Source: Anastatus disparis
Lineage: Eukaryota > Arthropoda > Insecta > Hymenoptera > Eupelmidae
Assembly: GCA_017163975.1 (NCBI GenBank)
Contig: JAFFSR010000021.1
Coordinates: forward strand, 1,292,501 to 1,356,500
Length of the DNA stretch: 64,000 nt
Direction: 5' to 3'
Part shown: in pieces, positions 1 to 12,436 of the stretch
Layout: each line of letters opens with the position of its first letter
How positions within the stretch are numbered: position 1 is the stretch's first letter
Made by a program: the position numbers and the translations under genes
The notes under the pieces: model-generated
What the model saw: the letters and a program-made list of their open reading frames with translations, nothing else
The model's database searches: none
Told to the model about the DNA's origin: nothing

Positions 1-116
1 AAAATTTAACTGAATAATCTTCATGGTACATACTACAAGCTAAAGCATTTATTTTCTTAAAATTTTGCAATAAAATAAAAAGATAGTCAAAATTCATGAG
101 TACAGGTGTAGTATCA
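1..116. repeat. Dispersed repeat fragment also found inverted at about 42955-43065
   Basis: The first ~116 bases match, in reverse complement and with scattered differences, the stretch at about 42955-43065 inside the large foldback element of Polinton 2. Shared landmarks are the words around TAGTATGTACCATGAAGAT and ACACCTGTACTCAT. No coding potential is visible. It is probably the edge of an interspersed element that continues left of the window. Confidence 0.6.
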
Positions 117-119
117 ATT

Positions 120-422
120 TTACATCTCCTTAATACTAGTCTGTCTGATTGCATTTTCGTCAGACAGATCTGATTGCATAAAGTCGGCTGCCGTATATTC
201 ACCGAGCAGCCAGACTTTTAACCTCTCAGCTTGAGCAAACCTGGAGCCAGAAGTTCTTATTTGTAAACTGTACAAGGCTTGAGCAAGTTCTTGACCGTTT
301 AAACATATCAGCCAGTCATCAAGCAACACAGTCGATGCTACATCTCTTCTTGACGGATTGCTTGCCATCTTCGCTCTTGAAGCAAATCTATCACCTGAAA
401 TAGAAGTACTTGCGTGTGCCAC
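120..422 (-). CDS. Small protein with SAP-like segment, possible retrotransposon gag remnant
   Basis: An open frame of 100 codons; a second Met at codon 19 (position 368) is an equally plausible start. The segment from about residue 34 to 72 has the alternating Leu pattern, followed by a SGSRF turn and an AERLKVWLLG helix, seen in SAP-like helix-extension-helix modules. Such modules occur at the N-terminus of some arthropod gag proteins. The C-terminal tail is short and acidic. No zinc knuckle or pol sequence follows on the minus strand before the window ends, so this would be only the N-terminal part of a gag. It could also be a chance ORF. Confidence 0.3.
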   Translation of the reverse strand: MAHASTSISGDRFASRAKMASNPSRRDVASTVLLDDWLICLNGQELAQALYSLQIRTSGSRFAQAERLKVWLLGEYTAADFMQSDLSDENAIRQTSIKEM

Positions 423-2699
423 TCAGAAAATATTAATTGCTTATACAGCCGCAAAAAAAATTCTAAATATACATGTGTACAATATATATATATATATGTG
501 TATAGTGTACCTAACTACTATAGCACACACAAGAACCTCTCTACGCAAGCTACAAAGCGATTATTCTTATTTGGCTCAATCTAAATATATTAAGCCAACC
601 GTCTCCCTTCAATAACAATAAAATTATTTTCAATAAAGAAAAACAATTAAATTTTTCCTAATAGAGAGAGAGAAAAAAAGAACTCTATAATTTCCTCTTG
701 GTGTCAATAATTCTAACTGCTGACTGGTTAAGAAAAAAAAACAAAACCTTCAACCAGTCAGCTATTGCAAAAACTGCAACCTCAGTTTTGCAAAAACACA
801 CAAAAGAAAACTTTACTATCAAATCTAATTCTCAAAGAAAAATTTTAATAATTTTAACTAAACCAAGAACAGATTTAAAATTTATGTTTCTCTTATATGA
901 GAAGAAACTCTCTTAACAAGAAAGAAATAAAATTTTAAAAAATCAACACCAAGGGTAAAATCACAATTAAATAAAACAAATTCCAATTTTGTCCCTTTTG
1001 CTGCTTACGGCCGAATTATACAATTATATCGTAGCCTGTGAGTAGCCTACTTTACCGTTGCTCACAAGCGCGCCCTATGTTCGACAAGACTTCTCCTTTT
1101 ACTTTTGTCTATCTTGTCGAACTTTCTTACAACTACGAGACCGTCGTCCTTATACAATATTTTGATAGCTAGCTTTCCCTAAACAAAACTATCTTTTTAT
1201 TTTTCTTAAGAAAAACCCGAGAAAATTATCTTTTCCCTCAAAAAAAAATTAACACGTGAATTTACTACTCTTAGACGATTCTGCTTAATGCCTCAAGCGT
1301 CATATCACGGTAACCCTTGCTAAAAATTTCTCCTATGTACTCATACTGTACAGTGGACGCCATTTAACAATGCGCGCCACCAGAGAGCCACCTATATTCC
1401 TTTATTGCGTCTCGTTAAATACCACGTTGCGTGCCACGTAACCATGCGCGCCATAAAAACCACGTTAAACTTTAACTTACGTGAGTCAATTTGTTAGTGC
1501 CATGTACGATGTACGCCATGCAACAGCGATATTCACTCTTTTATCAACTTATATGAGTTGATTCGTTGAGCGCCATGTAACGGGGAATATATTTAAATAA
1601 ACAAATTAAATATATTTGTGGGTTTCACGTGTACTCTCTTTAGGTACACATGCACTTACCATTAAATAACTGACTTTTGGTTTATAGTCTATCAGCATAA
1701 TTCAATACCGCCGATCTACTTCGTCTATCTATTTCTGACAAAGAAAATCAGCTAAACAATATTTAATACTATTGCAGAACTTCGCTTTGAAGCTCTGCCT
1801 CCCGGACGTCTGGTACGACGAAACCCACGGTGTGTACCCGAGAACTCTGTTAAATACCGTTGATTAAGAAAGAATGTATTCAATTTTATTTGTGACACGG
1901 GAATAAGATGATATATAATTACCAAGGAAATGAGATCATACTCTACTTAATAATTAAATTCAACCTTGATTTTACTTTACTTTATTTAATCAACTTATTA
2001 GAATTCAATACAATAAAAAGTAGATATATAAAATAAATAATGACGTATTAGAAGTATAATTACACATTCTTGGTAAATGAAGAAAATAAGGCCTAATCTA
2101 ACCTACAACGCAACGCGTCGACGCGGACGACAGTCTCTTACGCCGCAAGTTCGAAAAGCAATACAAAAAGAAAACTAAGACACGTTAGAGTCTGCAGACT
2201 TACATTTTATGCCAAGGTCTAGGTCAGAGCTTCTGTTCACCTATGGATCACCTGCGAGGTCTATTTGATGCGGCACCAGATGCACCCAGTGCAGCTTTCT
2301 GTCTCACTCGTGTCCCTTGTAAAGTTCTCGAGAAGAATTTTGTCGAATGCAGCAAATAGCTAGATACTGATGATTGTCTATTCAATAATCACAAACAAAC
2401 CTCACAAGATGGCGATTTTCTATCCAACAAAATACTAACGGACGCTCAAGCACGCACAGCCAGAGAATTCATGGCGGCCAACCGGCTTCACGACGCGTTC
2501 GCTCTGCTATCCCGCTCGAGTCTCCTCTTCATGACTTGCGCGCGCCTTCGCTAACCGTCAGCCACGCAAGACAATGAAATATCCACTCTGTCTCACTCTT
2601 ATACACATAAAGTAAGCACAAGAGCTTACATTAGGCTGTGCGACTCACAACGAGGAGAGAGACAGAAGTATACTGACATACAGTATATTCATTATTTGC
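423..2699. other. Noncoding AT-rich stretch, no gene recognised
   Basis: No ORF with recognisable sequence. There is an (AT)n patch near 481-500, CpG-containing words of the type GCGCGCCA repeated several times between 1060 and 1580, and a moderately GC-richer block at 2100-2560. The GC-richer part could be LTR or 5'-leader remnants of another retroelement, but I see no matching second copy in the window. Confidence 0.4.
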
Positions 2700-5600
2700 T
2701 ATCCTCGTTACAAGCCTTATAATTTTCTTGGAATTCAACATTTTTTTAGGCATTATATTTTTTGGGCCAAATGATTTTTTCTTCTCTATATTTTTTGAGC
2801 CATATATTTTTTGGGTCTTACATTTTTTTGGGCCCAATAATTTGTTCTTCTCTATATTTTTTGAGCCATATATTTTCTTGGGCCTTACATTTTTTTCGGC
2901 CCAATAATTTTTTCTTCTCCATATTTTTTAAGCATTAGATTTTTTTAGCCTTGTACTTTTTTGGGCCTAATAATTTTTTCTCTTCTATATTTTTTGGGCA
3001 TTATATTTTCTTGGACCTTTTTTTTGGGCCTAATATTTTTTTGGGCACAATAACTTTTTCTCCTCTATATTATTTGAGCATTATATTCTCTGGAGCCTTT
3101 TTTTTGGGTCTAATATTTTGTTGGGCCAAATATATTTTGGGCCTTATATTTTCTTGAGCTTGATATTTTTTTTGGACGTATACATTTTTTTGGGCCTTAT
3201 ATTTTTTGGGCCCAATATTTTTATGGGCCCAATATTTTTTTGGGCCTTATATTTTCTTGAGCCTAATATTTTTTTTTGACCTATACTTTTTTTTGGGCCC
3301 AATGATATTTTCTTCTTCATATTTTATAAGCCTTATATTTTTTGGGCCCAATAATTTTTTCTTCTCTATATTTTTTACGCATTATATTTTCTTGGGCTTT
3401 TTATTTTTTTGTGCCCAATATTTTTTGGGTCTTATATTTGCTTGAGCCTTATATTTTTTGGACGTATACATTTTTTTGGGCCTTATATTATTTAGGTCCA
3501 ATATTTTTATGAGCCCAATATTTTTTTGGGCCTTATATTTTCTTGAGCCTTATATTTTTTCGGACTTATACTTTTTTTTGGGCTCAATGAGTTTTTCTTC
3601 TCTATATTTTTTTTTTATAGATTTTTTGGGCCCTACATTGTTTTGGGCCCAATAACTTTTTCTTTTCTATATTTTTTTTGCCATAAATTTTTTCGGGCCT
3701 TACATTTTTTTGCGCCCAATAATTTTTTCTCCTTTATGTTTTTTGAGCATTATATTTTTTTTGCCTTATACTTTTTGGACCTAATAATTTTTTCTTCTCA
3801 TTTTTTTTAAGCATTATATTTTCTTGGATCTTTTTTTAGGCTTAATATTTTTTTTGACGCGACAATTTTTTCTTCTCTATATTTTTTGAGCATTATATTT
3901 TTTTAAGCCTTTTTTTTGAGTCTAATATTTTTTTGGGCCTTATATTTTCTTGAGCTTGATATTTTTTTTGGACGTATACATTTTTTGAGCCTTATATTTT
4001 TTGGGCCTAATATTTTTATGGGCCCAATATTTTTTTGGGTCCAATATTATTTTGGGCCTTATTTTTTTTTGAGGCTAATATTTTTTTTAGACTTATACTT
4101 TTATTCCGACCTAATTTTTTTTGGCCCAATAATTTTTTCTTTTCTATATTTTTTACGCATTACATTTTCTTGGGCTTTTAATTTTTTTGTGCCCAATATT
4201 TTTTGGGTCTTATATTTTCTTGAGCCTTATATTTTTTTGGAACTCATACTTTTTTTGGGCCTTACATTTTTCGGGCCCAATAATTTTTTCTTCTCCATAT
4301 TTTTTACGCATTATATCTTCTTGGGCTTTTTATTTTTTCGTGCCCATATTTTTTGGGTCTTATATTTTCTTGAGCCTTATATTTATTTTGAACTTATACT
4401 TTTATTTGGGCCTTATATTTTTTGGGCACAATGATTTGTTCTTCTCTATACTTTTTAAACCTTATATTTTTTCGGGCCCAATAATATTTTCTTTTCTATA
4501 TTTCCTACGCGTTATATTTTCTTGGGCTTTTTATTTTTTTGTGCCCATATTTTTCGGGTCTTATATTTGATTGAGCCTTATATTTTTTTTGGACGTATAC
4601 ATTTTTTTAGGCCTTATTTTTTTAGGGCTTAATATTTTTATGGGCCCAATATTTTTTTGGGTCAAATATTTTTTTGGGCCTTATATTTTTTAAGCCCAAT
4701 GATTTTTTCTTCTCTATATTTTTTAAGCTTTATATTTTTTTGGGCCTAATATTTTTTTCTTTTCTATATTTTTTACGCATTATATTTTCTTTGGCTGTTT
4801 ATTTTTTCGTGCCCAACATTTTTTGGGTCTTATATTTTCTTGAGCCTTATATTTTTTTGGAACTTATACTTTTTTTGGGCCTTACATTTTTTGGGCCCAA
4901 TAAATTTTTCTTCTTTATATTTTTTAAGCCTTATATTTTTTTGGGCCCAATAATTTTTTCTCATATTTTTTACGCATCATATTTTCTTTGGCTGTTTATT
5001 TTTTTGTCCCGACATTTTTTGGGTCTTATATTTTCTTGAGCCTCATATTTTTTTTTGACTTAAACCTTTATGTGGACCTTATATTGTTTGGGCCTAATGA
5101 TTTTTTCTTCTCTATATTTTTCGAGCATTATATTTTCTGGAGCCTTTTTTTTGGGTCTAATATTTTTTTTAACCTAATATTTTTTTAGGTCTTATATTTT
5201 CTTGAGCTTGATATTTTTTTTGGACGTTGACATTTTTTGGGCCCAATATTTTTTGGGCCCAATATTTTTATGGGTCCAATATTATTTTGGGCCTTATTTT
5301 TTCTTGAGCCTAATATTTCTTTTCAGACTTATACTTTTATTCCGACCTAATATTTTTTGGCCCAATAATTTTTTCTTCTCTATATTTTTTAAGCCTTCTA
5401 TTATTTTGGGCCTAATAATATTTTTTTCTCTATATTTTTTACGCATTATATTTTCTTGAGCTTTCAATTTTTTCGTGTCTAATATTTTCTGGGTCTTATA
5501 TTTTCTTCAGCCTTATATTTTTTTGGAACTTATACTTTTTTTGGGCCTTATATCTTTTGGGCACAATATTTTTTTGGGCCTTATATTTTCTTGAGCCTTA

Positions 5601-8243
5601 TATTTATTTTGGACTTATACTTTTATTTGGGCCTTATATTTTTTGGGCACAATGATGTTTTCTTCTCTATATTTTTGAAGCATTATATTTTTTTGGGCCT
5701 AATAATATTTTTTTTCTATATTTTTTACGCATTATATTTTCTTGGGCTTTTTATTTTTTTGTGCCCAATATTTTTTGGGTCTTATATTTTCTTGAGCCTT
5801 ATGTTTTTTTGGAACTTATACTTTTTTTGGCTTTCACATTTTTTGGGTCTAATAACTTTTTCTTTTCTATATTTTTTAAGCCTTATATTTTTTTGGGACT
5901 GATACTTTTGTTGTGCCTTATACTTTTTGGCCACAATGATTTTTTCTTTACTATATTTTTCGAGCCATACATTTTTTGGGCCATATATTTTTTTGGGCTC
6001 AATAATTTTTTCCTTTCTATATTTTTTGAGGCATATATTTTCATGGGCCTTACATTTTTTTTGGCCCAATAACTTTTTCTTCTCTATGTTTTTTGAGCAT
6101 TATATTTTTTAGCCTTATATTTTTTTGGGCCCAATGATTTTTTCTTCTCTTTATTTTTTGTGCCCCATATTTTTTTAGGTGCAATAATTTTTTCTTCTCT
6201 ATATTTTTTACGCATTATATTTTCTTTGGCTTTTCATTTTTTGTGCTCATTTCTATTGGGTCTTATATTTGCTCAAGCCTTATATTTTTTTTGACGTATA
6301 CATTCTCTTGGGCCTTTTTTTTGGGCCTAATATTTTTATGGGCCTAATATTTTTTGGCTCTTATATTTTCTTAAACCTTATATTTTTTTGGAACTTATAC
6401 TTTTTTTGGGCCTTATACTTTTGGGCCCAATGATTTTTTCTTCTCTATATTTCTTGAGCCATATATTTTTTGGGCTTTACATTTTTTTGGGCCTAATAAT
6501 TTTTTTTCAACATTTTTTGAGCATTATAAATTTTTGGATCTTTTTTCTGGGCCTAATATTTTTTTCAACCCAATAATTTTCTCTTCTCTATAATTTGAAC
6601 ATTATATTTTCTTGAGCTTGATATTATTTTGAACATATACATTTTTTGGGCCTCATATCTTTTTGGCCCTTATACTTATGGGCCCAATATTTTTTTGGGC
6701 CCAATATTTTATTGGACCTTCTATTTTCTTGAGCCTTATATATTTTTGGACTCATACTTTCTTTGGGCCTTAAATTTCTTCGGCTTAATGATTTTTCTTT
6801 TCTATATTTTTTAAGCCTTATATTTTTTTGGGCCCAATAATTTTTTTTTTCTATATTTTTTACGCATTATATTTTCTTGGGCTTTTTATTCTTTTGTGCC
6901 TACTATTGTTTGGGTCTTATATTTGCTTGAGCCTTATATTTTTTTGGACGTCTACGTTTTTTTGGGCCTTATATTTTCTGGGCCCAACATTTTTATGGGC
7001 CCAATATTTTTTTGGGATTTATATTTCTTGAGCCTTATATTATTTTTGTACTTATACTTCCATTTGGACCTTATATTGTTTAGACCCAATGATTTTTTCT
7101 TCTCTGTATTTCATGAGCATAATTTTCTGGAACCTTTTTTTGGGGCTAATATTTTTTTTGGCTTACTATTTTTTAGGCCTTATATTTTCTTGGGCTCGAT
7201 ATTTTTCTTGGACGTTGACATTTTTTTGGGCCTTATATTTTTTGGGCCCAATAATTTTATGGGCCCAATTTTTTTTTGGACTCAATATTTTTTTGGGCCT
7301 TGTATTTTCTTGAGCCTTATATTTTTTTTTTAACTTATACTTTTTTTTGGGCCTAATTGTTTTTCCTTCTCTATATATTTTGATCCTTATATTTTTTCGG
7401 GCCCAATAATTTTTTCTTCTTTATATTTTGTACGCATTATATTTTCTTGGGTCTTTTTTTGGGTCTAATATTTTTTGGGTCCCAATATTTTTCTGGACCC
7501 AATATTTTTTTGGGCATTACATTTTTTTAGGCCCAATGATTTTTTCTTCTCAATGTTTTTCAAGCATTATGTTTTTTAAGCCTTACACTTTTTTGGGCCT
7601 AATAATATTTTCTCCTCTATATTTTTTGAGCATTATATTTTCTTGGATCTTTTTTTTTGGCCTTATATTTTTTCGGCCCAATGATTTTTTCTTCTCTATA
7701 TTTTTTAAGCCTTATATTTTTTTGGGCCCAATAATTTTTTCATTTCAATATTTTTTACGCATTATATTTTCTTGGGCTTTTTATTTTTATGTGCTTAATA
7801 TTTTTTGGGTCTTATATTTGCTTGAGCCTTATATTTTTTTAGACGTATATATTTTTTTGGGCCTTATATCTTTTGGGCACAATATTTTTATGGGCCTAAT
7901 ATTTTTTTGGCCTTATATTTTTTTCGGAATTATGCTTTTATTTGGGCCTTATATTGTTTGGGCCCAATGATTATTTCTTCTTCATATTTTTTGAGCTATA
8001 TTTTTTTGGGCCTTACATTTGTTTAGGCCCAATAATTTCTTCTTCTTTATGTTTTTTGAGCATTATATTTTTTAAGCCCCATACTTTTTTGGGCTTAATA
8101 ATTTTTTCTCCTCTATATTTTTTGAGCATTATATTTTCTTGAGCCTTTTTTTGGGTCTAATATTTTTTTTGGCCTTATATTTTCTTGAGCTTGATATTTT
8201 TTTTGGACTTAAACATTTTTTCGGGCCTTATATTTCTCAGGCC
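2700..8243. repeat. 5.5-kb T-rich minisatellite with GGGCC cores
   Basis: Units of roughly 20-25 bp consist of a T-run, then GGGCC(T/C) or a variant, then an A/T-rich spacer such as TTATA or CAATA. A longer order is superimposed. A block starting at words like TACGCATTATATTTTCTTGGGC recurs at about 3370, 4150, 4310, 4510, 4770, 4970, 5440, 5730, 6210, 6860, 7430 and 7755, which suggests higher-order repeats of a few hundred bp. The + strand is extremely T-rich and A-poor in the runs. Long open frames (up to 180 codons of Phe/Leu/Ile/Gly/Pro) arise only because T-rich DNA lacks stop codons. The array ends exactly at the retrotransposon LTR. Confidence 0.9.
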
Positions 8244-8578
8244 TGCTACGTACATTATATTGTACGTATATTATAGTATAAAACATAAAATAAGGTAGAA
8301 ACTCAGAGAAATTCGACTCCGAGTTTCCGGACCAAGAGTCGCACGATGCGCGAAGTGCTGATTCGGCACTTCGTCGCGGGCAACTTACATCGTCGTTTTA
8401 GACGACGACGAGCGAAAGACCATCGCCGTATGCGCTAGAATACAGTAGTAACTAATCTCTCTCTCATTGTATTTTTGGTTATAATAAATAACAGTTAACT
8501 TCATATTAATTTTCTCTGTAATTATTTTTGCATTCTCACACTCCCCATAGGAGTGCGTATCAAAAATTCTACGTAACA
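8244..8578 (+). repeat. 5' LTR of Ty3/gypsy retrotransposon
   Basis: The segment starts TGCTACGTAC and ends CTACGTAACA, giving TG...CA ends that are imperfect inverted repeats of each other. A primer-binding-site-like sequence begins three bases later, followed by a leader and gag. The length of 335 bp is ordinary for insect gypsy elements. The 3' LTR must lie beyond base 64000, so the boundaries rest on the terminal motif and position only. Confidence 0.65.
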
Positions 8579-8580
8579 TT

Positions 8581-8598
8581 TGGTGGCAGCGGTGTGGG
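8581..8598 (+). other. Candidate tRNA primer-binding site
   Basis: TGGTGGCAGCGGTGTGGG follows the LTR end after two bases. It starts with TGG, the complement of a tRNA 3' CCA, as expected for minus-strand priming. I cannot assign the tRNA without a database. Confidence 0.55.
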
Positions 8599-9373
8599 AT
8601 ACGCAGTGAGGTTTTTAGAAAAAAATAAAATTTTTTTTTAGAAATAAACTTAAAGCGCGTTTTTTAGAAAAAAGAGAGAGAGAGATAATTTAATTAATTG
8701 AGTACAGCGAGCAAATAGATTTTTAGCAAATAGAACAAGAAGAAGGAGGAATGAAGGAAGAAAGGACATCCGAGAATATTATCCGAAGAAATGAAAGTGT
8801 TTATTCTGCTGCTCACTCTCTGCTGTAACAAGTAGGTAGAAATTAAGTAATACATACTAAAGTGTCCCAAAGCGTAGTGTAGCACACTAAAAATAATCTT
8901 TTAAAATAATCTTTTTAATCGTTAGATAAAAGTGATTAGTGCGTGAATATAATTACAAAAACCAACAGTGTCGACCGGTAATAAGTAAATATTTAAAAAT
9001 TATAAGTAATTTTGTGGTAAAAAAAGGAATAATTCAAACAAATGCATGCGTGAAAAGGAAAAATTAAATATTTTTGTTTATTAATTTTCATTAGGATTCT
9101 TAGTAAAATAAAATAAATTTTTAGCATTCATGTGCTGAAAAAAAATAATAATTATTGCCGTAGTTAGAAAAAAAAGGAAGTTTATAGTCTAAATATTGGA
9201 AAATAATTTTAATAATAATTTCATAATTAACGTGATATGTAGAAACATTTTTATGTCATAAATTGTCATTAATTACTAATAAATTTCCGTAAATCAAAAA
9301 AAAAAAAAAAAAAAATCAGCGCACATAAGAAAATTAAAAAGCAATAATAAAAATTTTAAGAAAAAGTTAAATT
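8599..9373 (+). other. Retrotransposon leader, no gene
   Basis: An AT-rich leader between the primer-binding site and gag, with a long A-run at about 9297-9316. No convincing ORF is visible. It presumably carries packaging signals, but no motif can be named. Confidence 0.5.
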
Positions 9374-11387
9374 GTGAAATCTTATTTATCGAACATATCG
9401 CTCATTAATTTATTTTCGAAAAAGGACGAAAAAGCGAGACGTAGAGGACGTTCGTTGTCTCCTATTAGAGGTTCACGCAGTGAAGAAATCTTAGCCGAAT
9501 TCGGGAACGAAAGAATATCATTTCCGACTGCGTCACAAAACACGGTATACACACCAATGTACACTCCGAGATATGGTGAAAATTTAACAGTTAACTTGTC
9601 AGAGAAAGAAATGAAAGAATTGAACGAATAATACAAAAGAGCCGCGTCTTAGGGTTTCGAATTACCAAAAAAATCATTAAATATTATGAAAGATAGAAAC
9701 ATACTAAGTAACGGCACACTCCCACGGAATAAAAGAGAAACCGAGACTCAAAAATCAAAATCAGAGGAAAACCCAAAAACCAACGAAACATAATTACCGT
9801 ACGCGAACCAGGGGCCGAACCAGTTAAGTTATCCTTCGATACCATACAATTACGCGAGTTTACCGCAACAAATTCCACAACCGTGGTGTAATATGATACC
9901 AACGCAAGTCAATCCAAATTTTCCAGTAAACTCACCGATAAATACGAACTACGCATTAAATACGCAACAAATAAATCCTATGCTAAATATGCAAAGCGCA
10001 AACTATCAGAATATACCTCAATTATTATTACATCAAGCGATAAGGCAAATACCATATTTTGACGGAAGCGTAGATAAATTACCCCTATTTTGCTCTGTGT
10101 TAAGGAACATAGTAAATAGTTTTGGACCAAGTTGTCAGATTCTTATTATATACGAGTTAGCAACGAAGCTTACGGGAAAAGCGGCAGATATTTTCACAGC
10201 GCGATTGATGTAATATGAGTCTATTGGGGCGCTGATAAAAGACTTAGAGGCGCAATATAATAATATAATAGTGATGGAGGAATTATCAACGCAATTAAAA
10301 ATAATTACACAACAACAAGGAGAATCGGCAGCAGATTACGGCGCGCGGACGCAAGCTTTATTGAATACGCTTTTAGTGATTTACGACACGGTGCCCATGT
10401 TAAACTTACAAGATCGATTAGCAAAAAAGCAGCTAATAGAGAGAGATGCATTACAATATTATTTGTTTGGACTAACTTCACCCTTAAACGTGCAAGTTCG
10501 CTGCGAAAAACCTCTAACGTTAAGAAAGGCTATACAACTTGCAGCTGATTTTGAAAATAAACAAAAGACGCGACTTTTTGCACAGATGCAAAACTTATTT
10601 ATAAACGGCCTGCAACCCGTAAATTCGGTAACACAAAATACGCAACCGTTGTCATTATGATCTCAACCGAATATTAATAACATGATGCAAATGACGCAAA
10701 ATCAACATCAGTTATTAGATACAAATAAAGTGCATGAAGCACAAATAAAAGCAATGCAAGCTACGCCTGTAAAAATAGAAACAGGTACAAGTGCAGTTAA
10801 ATGTAGCTATTGTGACAAAGAAGGCCATAAAGAAGGCGCGTGCAGTAAGAAGAAATATGATAAAATACAATGCGCTTATTGCGATAAGATGGGGCACGCG
10901 ACGGCAGAGTGTCAAATACTAAGAAATGATGCCGAAAATGGTATTATTCATGAACAAAATAAAAATAATTCGCAAAATGTTAATAACGGTAAGAGAAATG
11001 AATCAAACGATAACGAGAATTATACGAGTGGGCCGCGAAATAATTATAACAATAGAAATTTCAATAATAATAATTACAATAGAAATTTTGATAATAATAA
11101 TTACAATACAAATTTTGATAATAATAATTACAATAGAAATTTTGATAATAGTAATTATAGCAGAAACAATCCCAATAATAATTATAACAATGGAAATGTG
11201 GATAATAATTACAGAAATAGTTATAGTAGATTCAACAGTGGGTTCAATAGAAACAGAAACTATGACTCACGTAATAATGAATATAATTCTGATGCTCAAG
11301 GACCACCGGGTTATAATAATAATGCACGTAATAATAGTAGAAATGATATAGGTTTTAATAGAGGTCGTAGTAGAGACAATAGTCGCG
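9374..11387 (+). pseudogene. gag: Ty3/gypsy gag, N-terminal and nucleocapsid part (decayed)
   Basis: A single reading frame runs from the Met at 9374 to the Polinton 1 insertion point. It is broken only by in-frame stops at 9629, 9650, 9791, 10211 and 10658, with no frameshift, so it decayed by substitutions. The N-terminus is Arg/Ser-rich. The middle (about 10020-10600) is the gag capsid-like region. Two CCHC zinc knuckles of spacing C-x2-C-x4-H-x4-C lie at about 10802-10843 and 10871-10912 and would bind the element's RNA. The tail is an Asn-rich tandem repeat (NFDNNNYNR-type 9-residue units) at about 11040-11210. The frame resumes at 32756 after the Polinton. Function: structural protein of the retrotransposon particle. 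Confidence 0.88.
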
Positions 11388-11660
11388 AGTAGTATATGGA
11401 CTGGTATAGCGAGACATATCGATTTTTTTGCACCTGTCTCTCTCCCCCATTATTTCGCTCCCCCTGTCTCGACCCCTCGTCTCGCTCCCCTTTTCATGTC
11501 TGGCAGGTATAAAGGGGCTGTATAATCGTGAATTGATTTGACCCACTTTCCCCCCACCTGTCTGGGTGAATAAGGTGTCCTCTCTCCCGCACCTGTCTGA
11601 GGGTGTTATAGGTTCTATGGTGACCTTGAAACCCTTAATGATTTGCATCTTCTGTCTTTT
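11388..11660. repeat. Polinton 1 terminal region, left copy, with GACAGGTG repeats
   Basis: The noncoding, pyrimidine-rich end of the element. The motif CACCTGTC (GACAGGTG on the other strand) occurs about four times, near 11431, 11559 and 11590 and in degenerate form in between. The spaced copies are reminiscent of the 16-bp repeats in the termini of Polinton 2. A TATAAAGG-like word near 11507 points inward, but no ORF follows it. Confidence 0.55.
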
Positions 11661-11927
11661 TTCTTCGCAGCCGTAAGTATAGTATATATGTATGTGTGTA
11701 TATGTATATTTTTTAATGTGAGTAACATTATAAAAATTAAATAAATAAGTAATTAAAAATCATATAACATTGTTATGAAAAAATATTAATATAAAAAATA
11801 TATTTTATAATATTAAAGGTCTGAATGTTATATAGTATTTTTTATCTATTAATTGTTATGATTTACGTATAAACTTTTGTTGGTTCTAAAAAGGACCGTA
11901 TGTAAGTATATGAATTTTTTTTTTAAA

Positions 11928-12089
11928 TTAAAATTTTTTGTATCCTTTCCATTCAGGAATAGAATAAGTGTTTGTTGAGAATTTATCAGAATATTGTTTC
12001 CAGGTTGATGATGATTCATTTTCCTTCTTTTTCTTATCGTCACCTTGTACTAAAGGTGTTTTGGCGGTGTTGGAACTATTTTGACCCAT
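11928..12089 (-). CDS. 53-aa MGQ protein, putative N-myristoylated (left copy, intact)
   Basis: A 53-residue ORF starts MGQNSS, which fits the N-myristoyltransferase consensus: Gly2 exposed after Met removal and Ser at position 6. The middle is Lys-rich and polar, followed by an STWKQY motif and a C-terminal aromatic/Lys end (GYKKF). Polinton 2 encodes a protein of exactly the same length at 60418-60579 with the same start, a TWKEY motif and a similar Lys-rich end, also next to the terminal repeat. That conservation is the main evidence that the gene is real. Role unknown; a membrane-targeted accessory or virion protein is an inference. Confidence 0.65.
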   Translation of the reverse strand: MGQNSSNTAKTPLVQGDDKKKKENESSSTWKQYSDKFSTNTYSIPEWKGYKKF

Positions 12090-12133
12090 AGTGTTAAACG
12101 CGTGATATACAGATATGATAAGAGACAGATTAT

Positions 12134-12310
12134 TTATTGTAAAAAGTTATTATTTAAATGAATATTTTCATTTGTGTTATTTTTTTTATTATGTTTTTGA
12201 GAACGTTCAAATTTTACTGTTTCTTTTTTATAATGTTCCTTATATTTTTCTCTTTTTATAGCACTGTCTATAGAACGTAATGGAGCGATCTTACCTGTGC
12301 ATTGCCCCAT
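12134..12310 (-). CDS. 58-aa MGQC protein, putative N-myristoylated and palmitoylated (left copy)
   Basis: The ORF can begin five codons earlier (12325), but the Met at 12310 gives MGQCTGK, a dual-acylation-type N-terminus (Gly2 plus Cys4). The rest is strongly basic (KREKYKEHYKKE) and then Asn-rich. It has no transmembrane segment and no recognised fold. It is transcribed in the same direction as, and just upstream of, the 53-aa MGQ protein, so the two form a pair of small acylation-type genes at the element's end. In the right arm the stop codon is lost. Confidence 0.55.
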   Translation of the reverse strand: MGQCTGKIAPLRSIDSAIKREKYKEHYKKETVKFERSQKHNKKNNTNENIHLNNNFLQ

Positions 12311-12436
12311 GTCTGTTTCAAGCAATCGTTATAAAATAAATGAAGAATTATTCAGAAGGGTGGTTGCTTTTATAGTTAAAAAAAAAAACAAGTCATTTAC
12401 ACAATTAAAGCAATTTATTAATATTAACATATATTT

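Noticed and set aside
3916..7970. Many long Phe/Leu/Ile-rich open frames on the + strand of the minisatellite
   Set aside because: They follow from T-rich repeat DNA without stop codons, occur in several phases at once, and have no start context or domain.
10926..11351. 141-codon Ile/Met-rich frame over the gag tail
   Set aside because: Shadow of the Asn-rich gag repeat (AAT read as ATA); no independent support.
11355..11648. 97-codon minus-strand frame at the Polinton 1 left end
   Set aside because: It crosses the insertion boundary into gag and has no counterpart of equal length in meaning; the terminal region looks noncoding.
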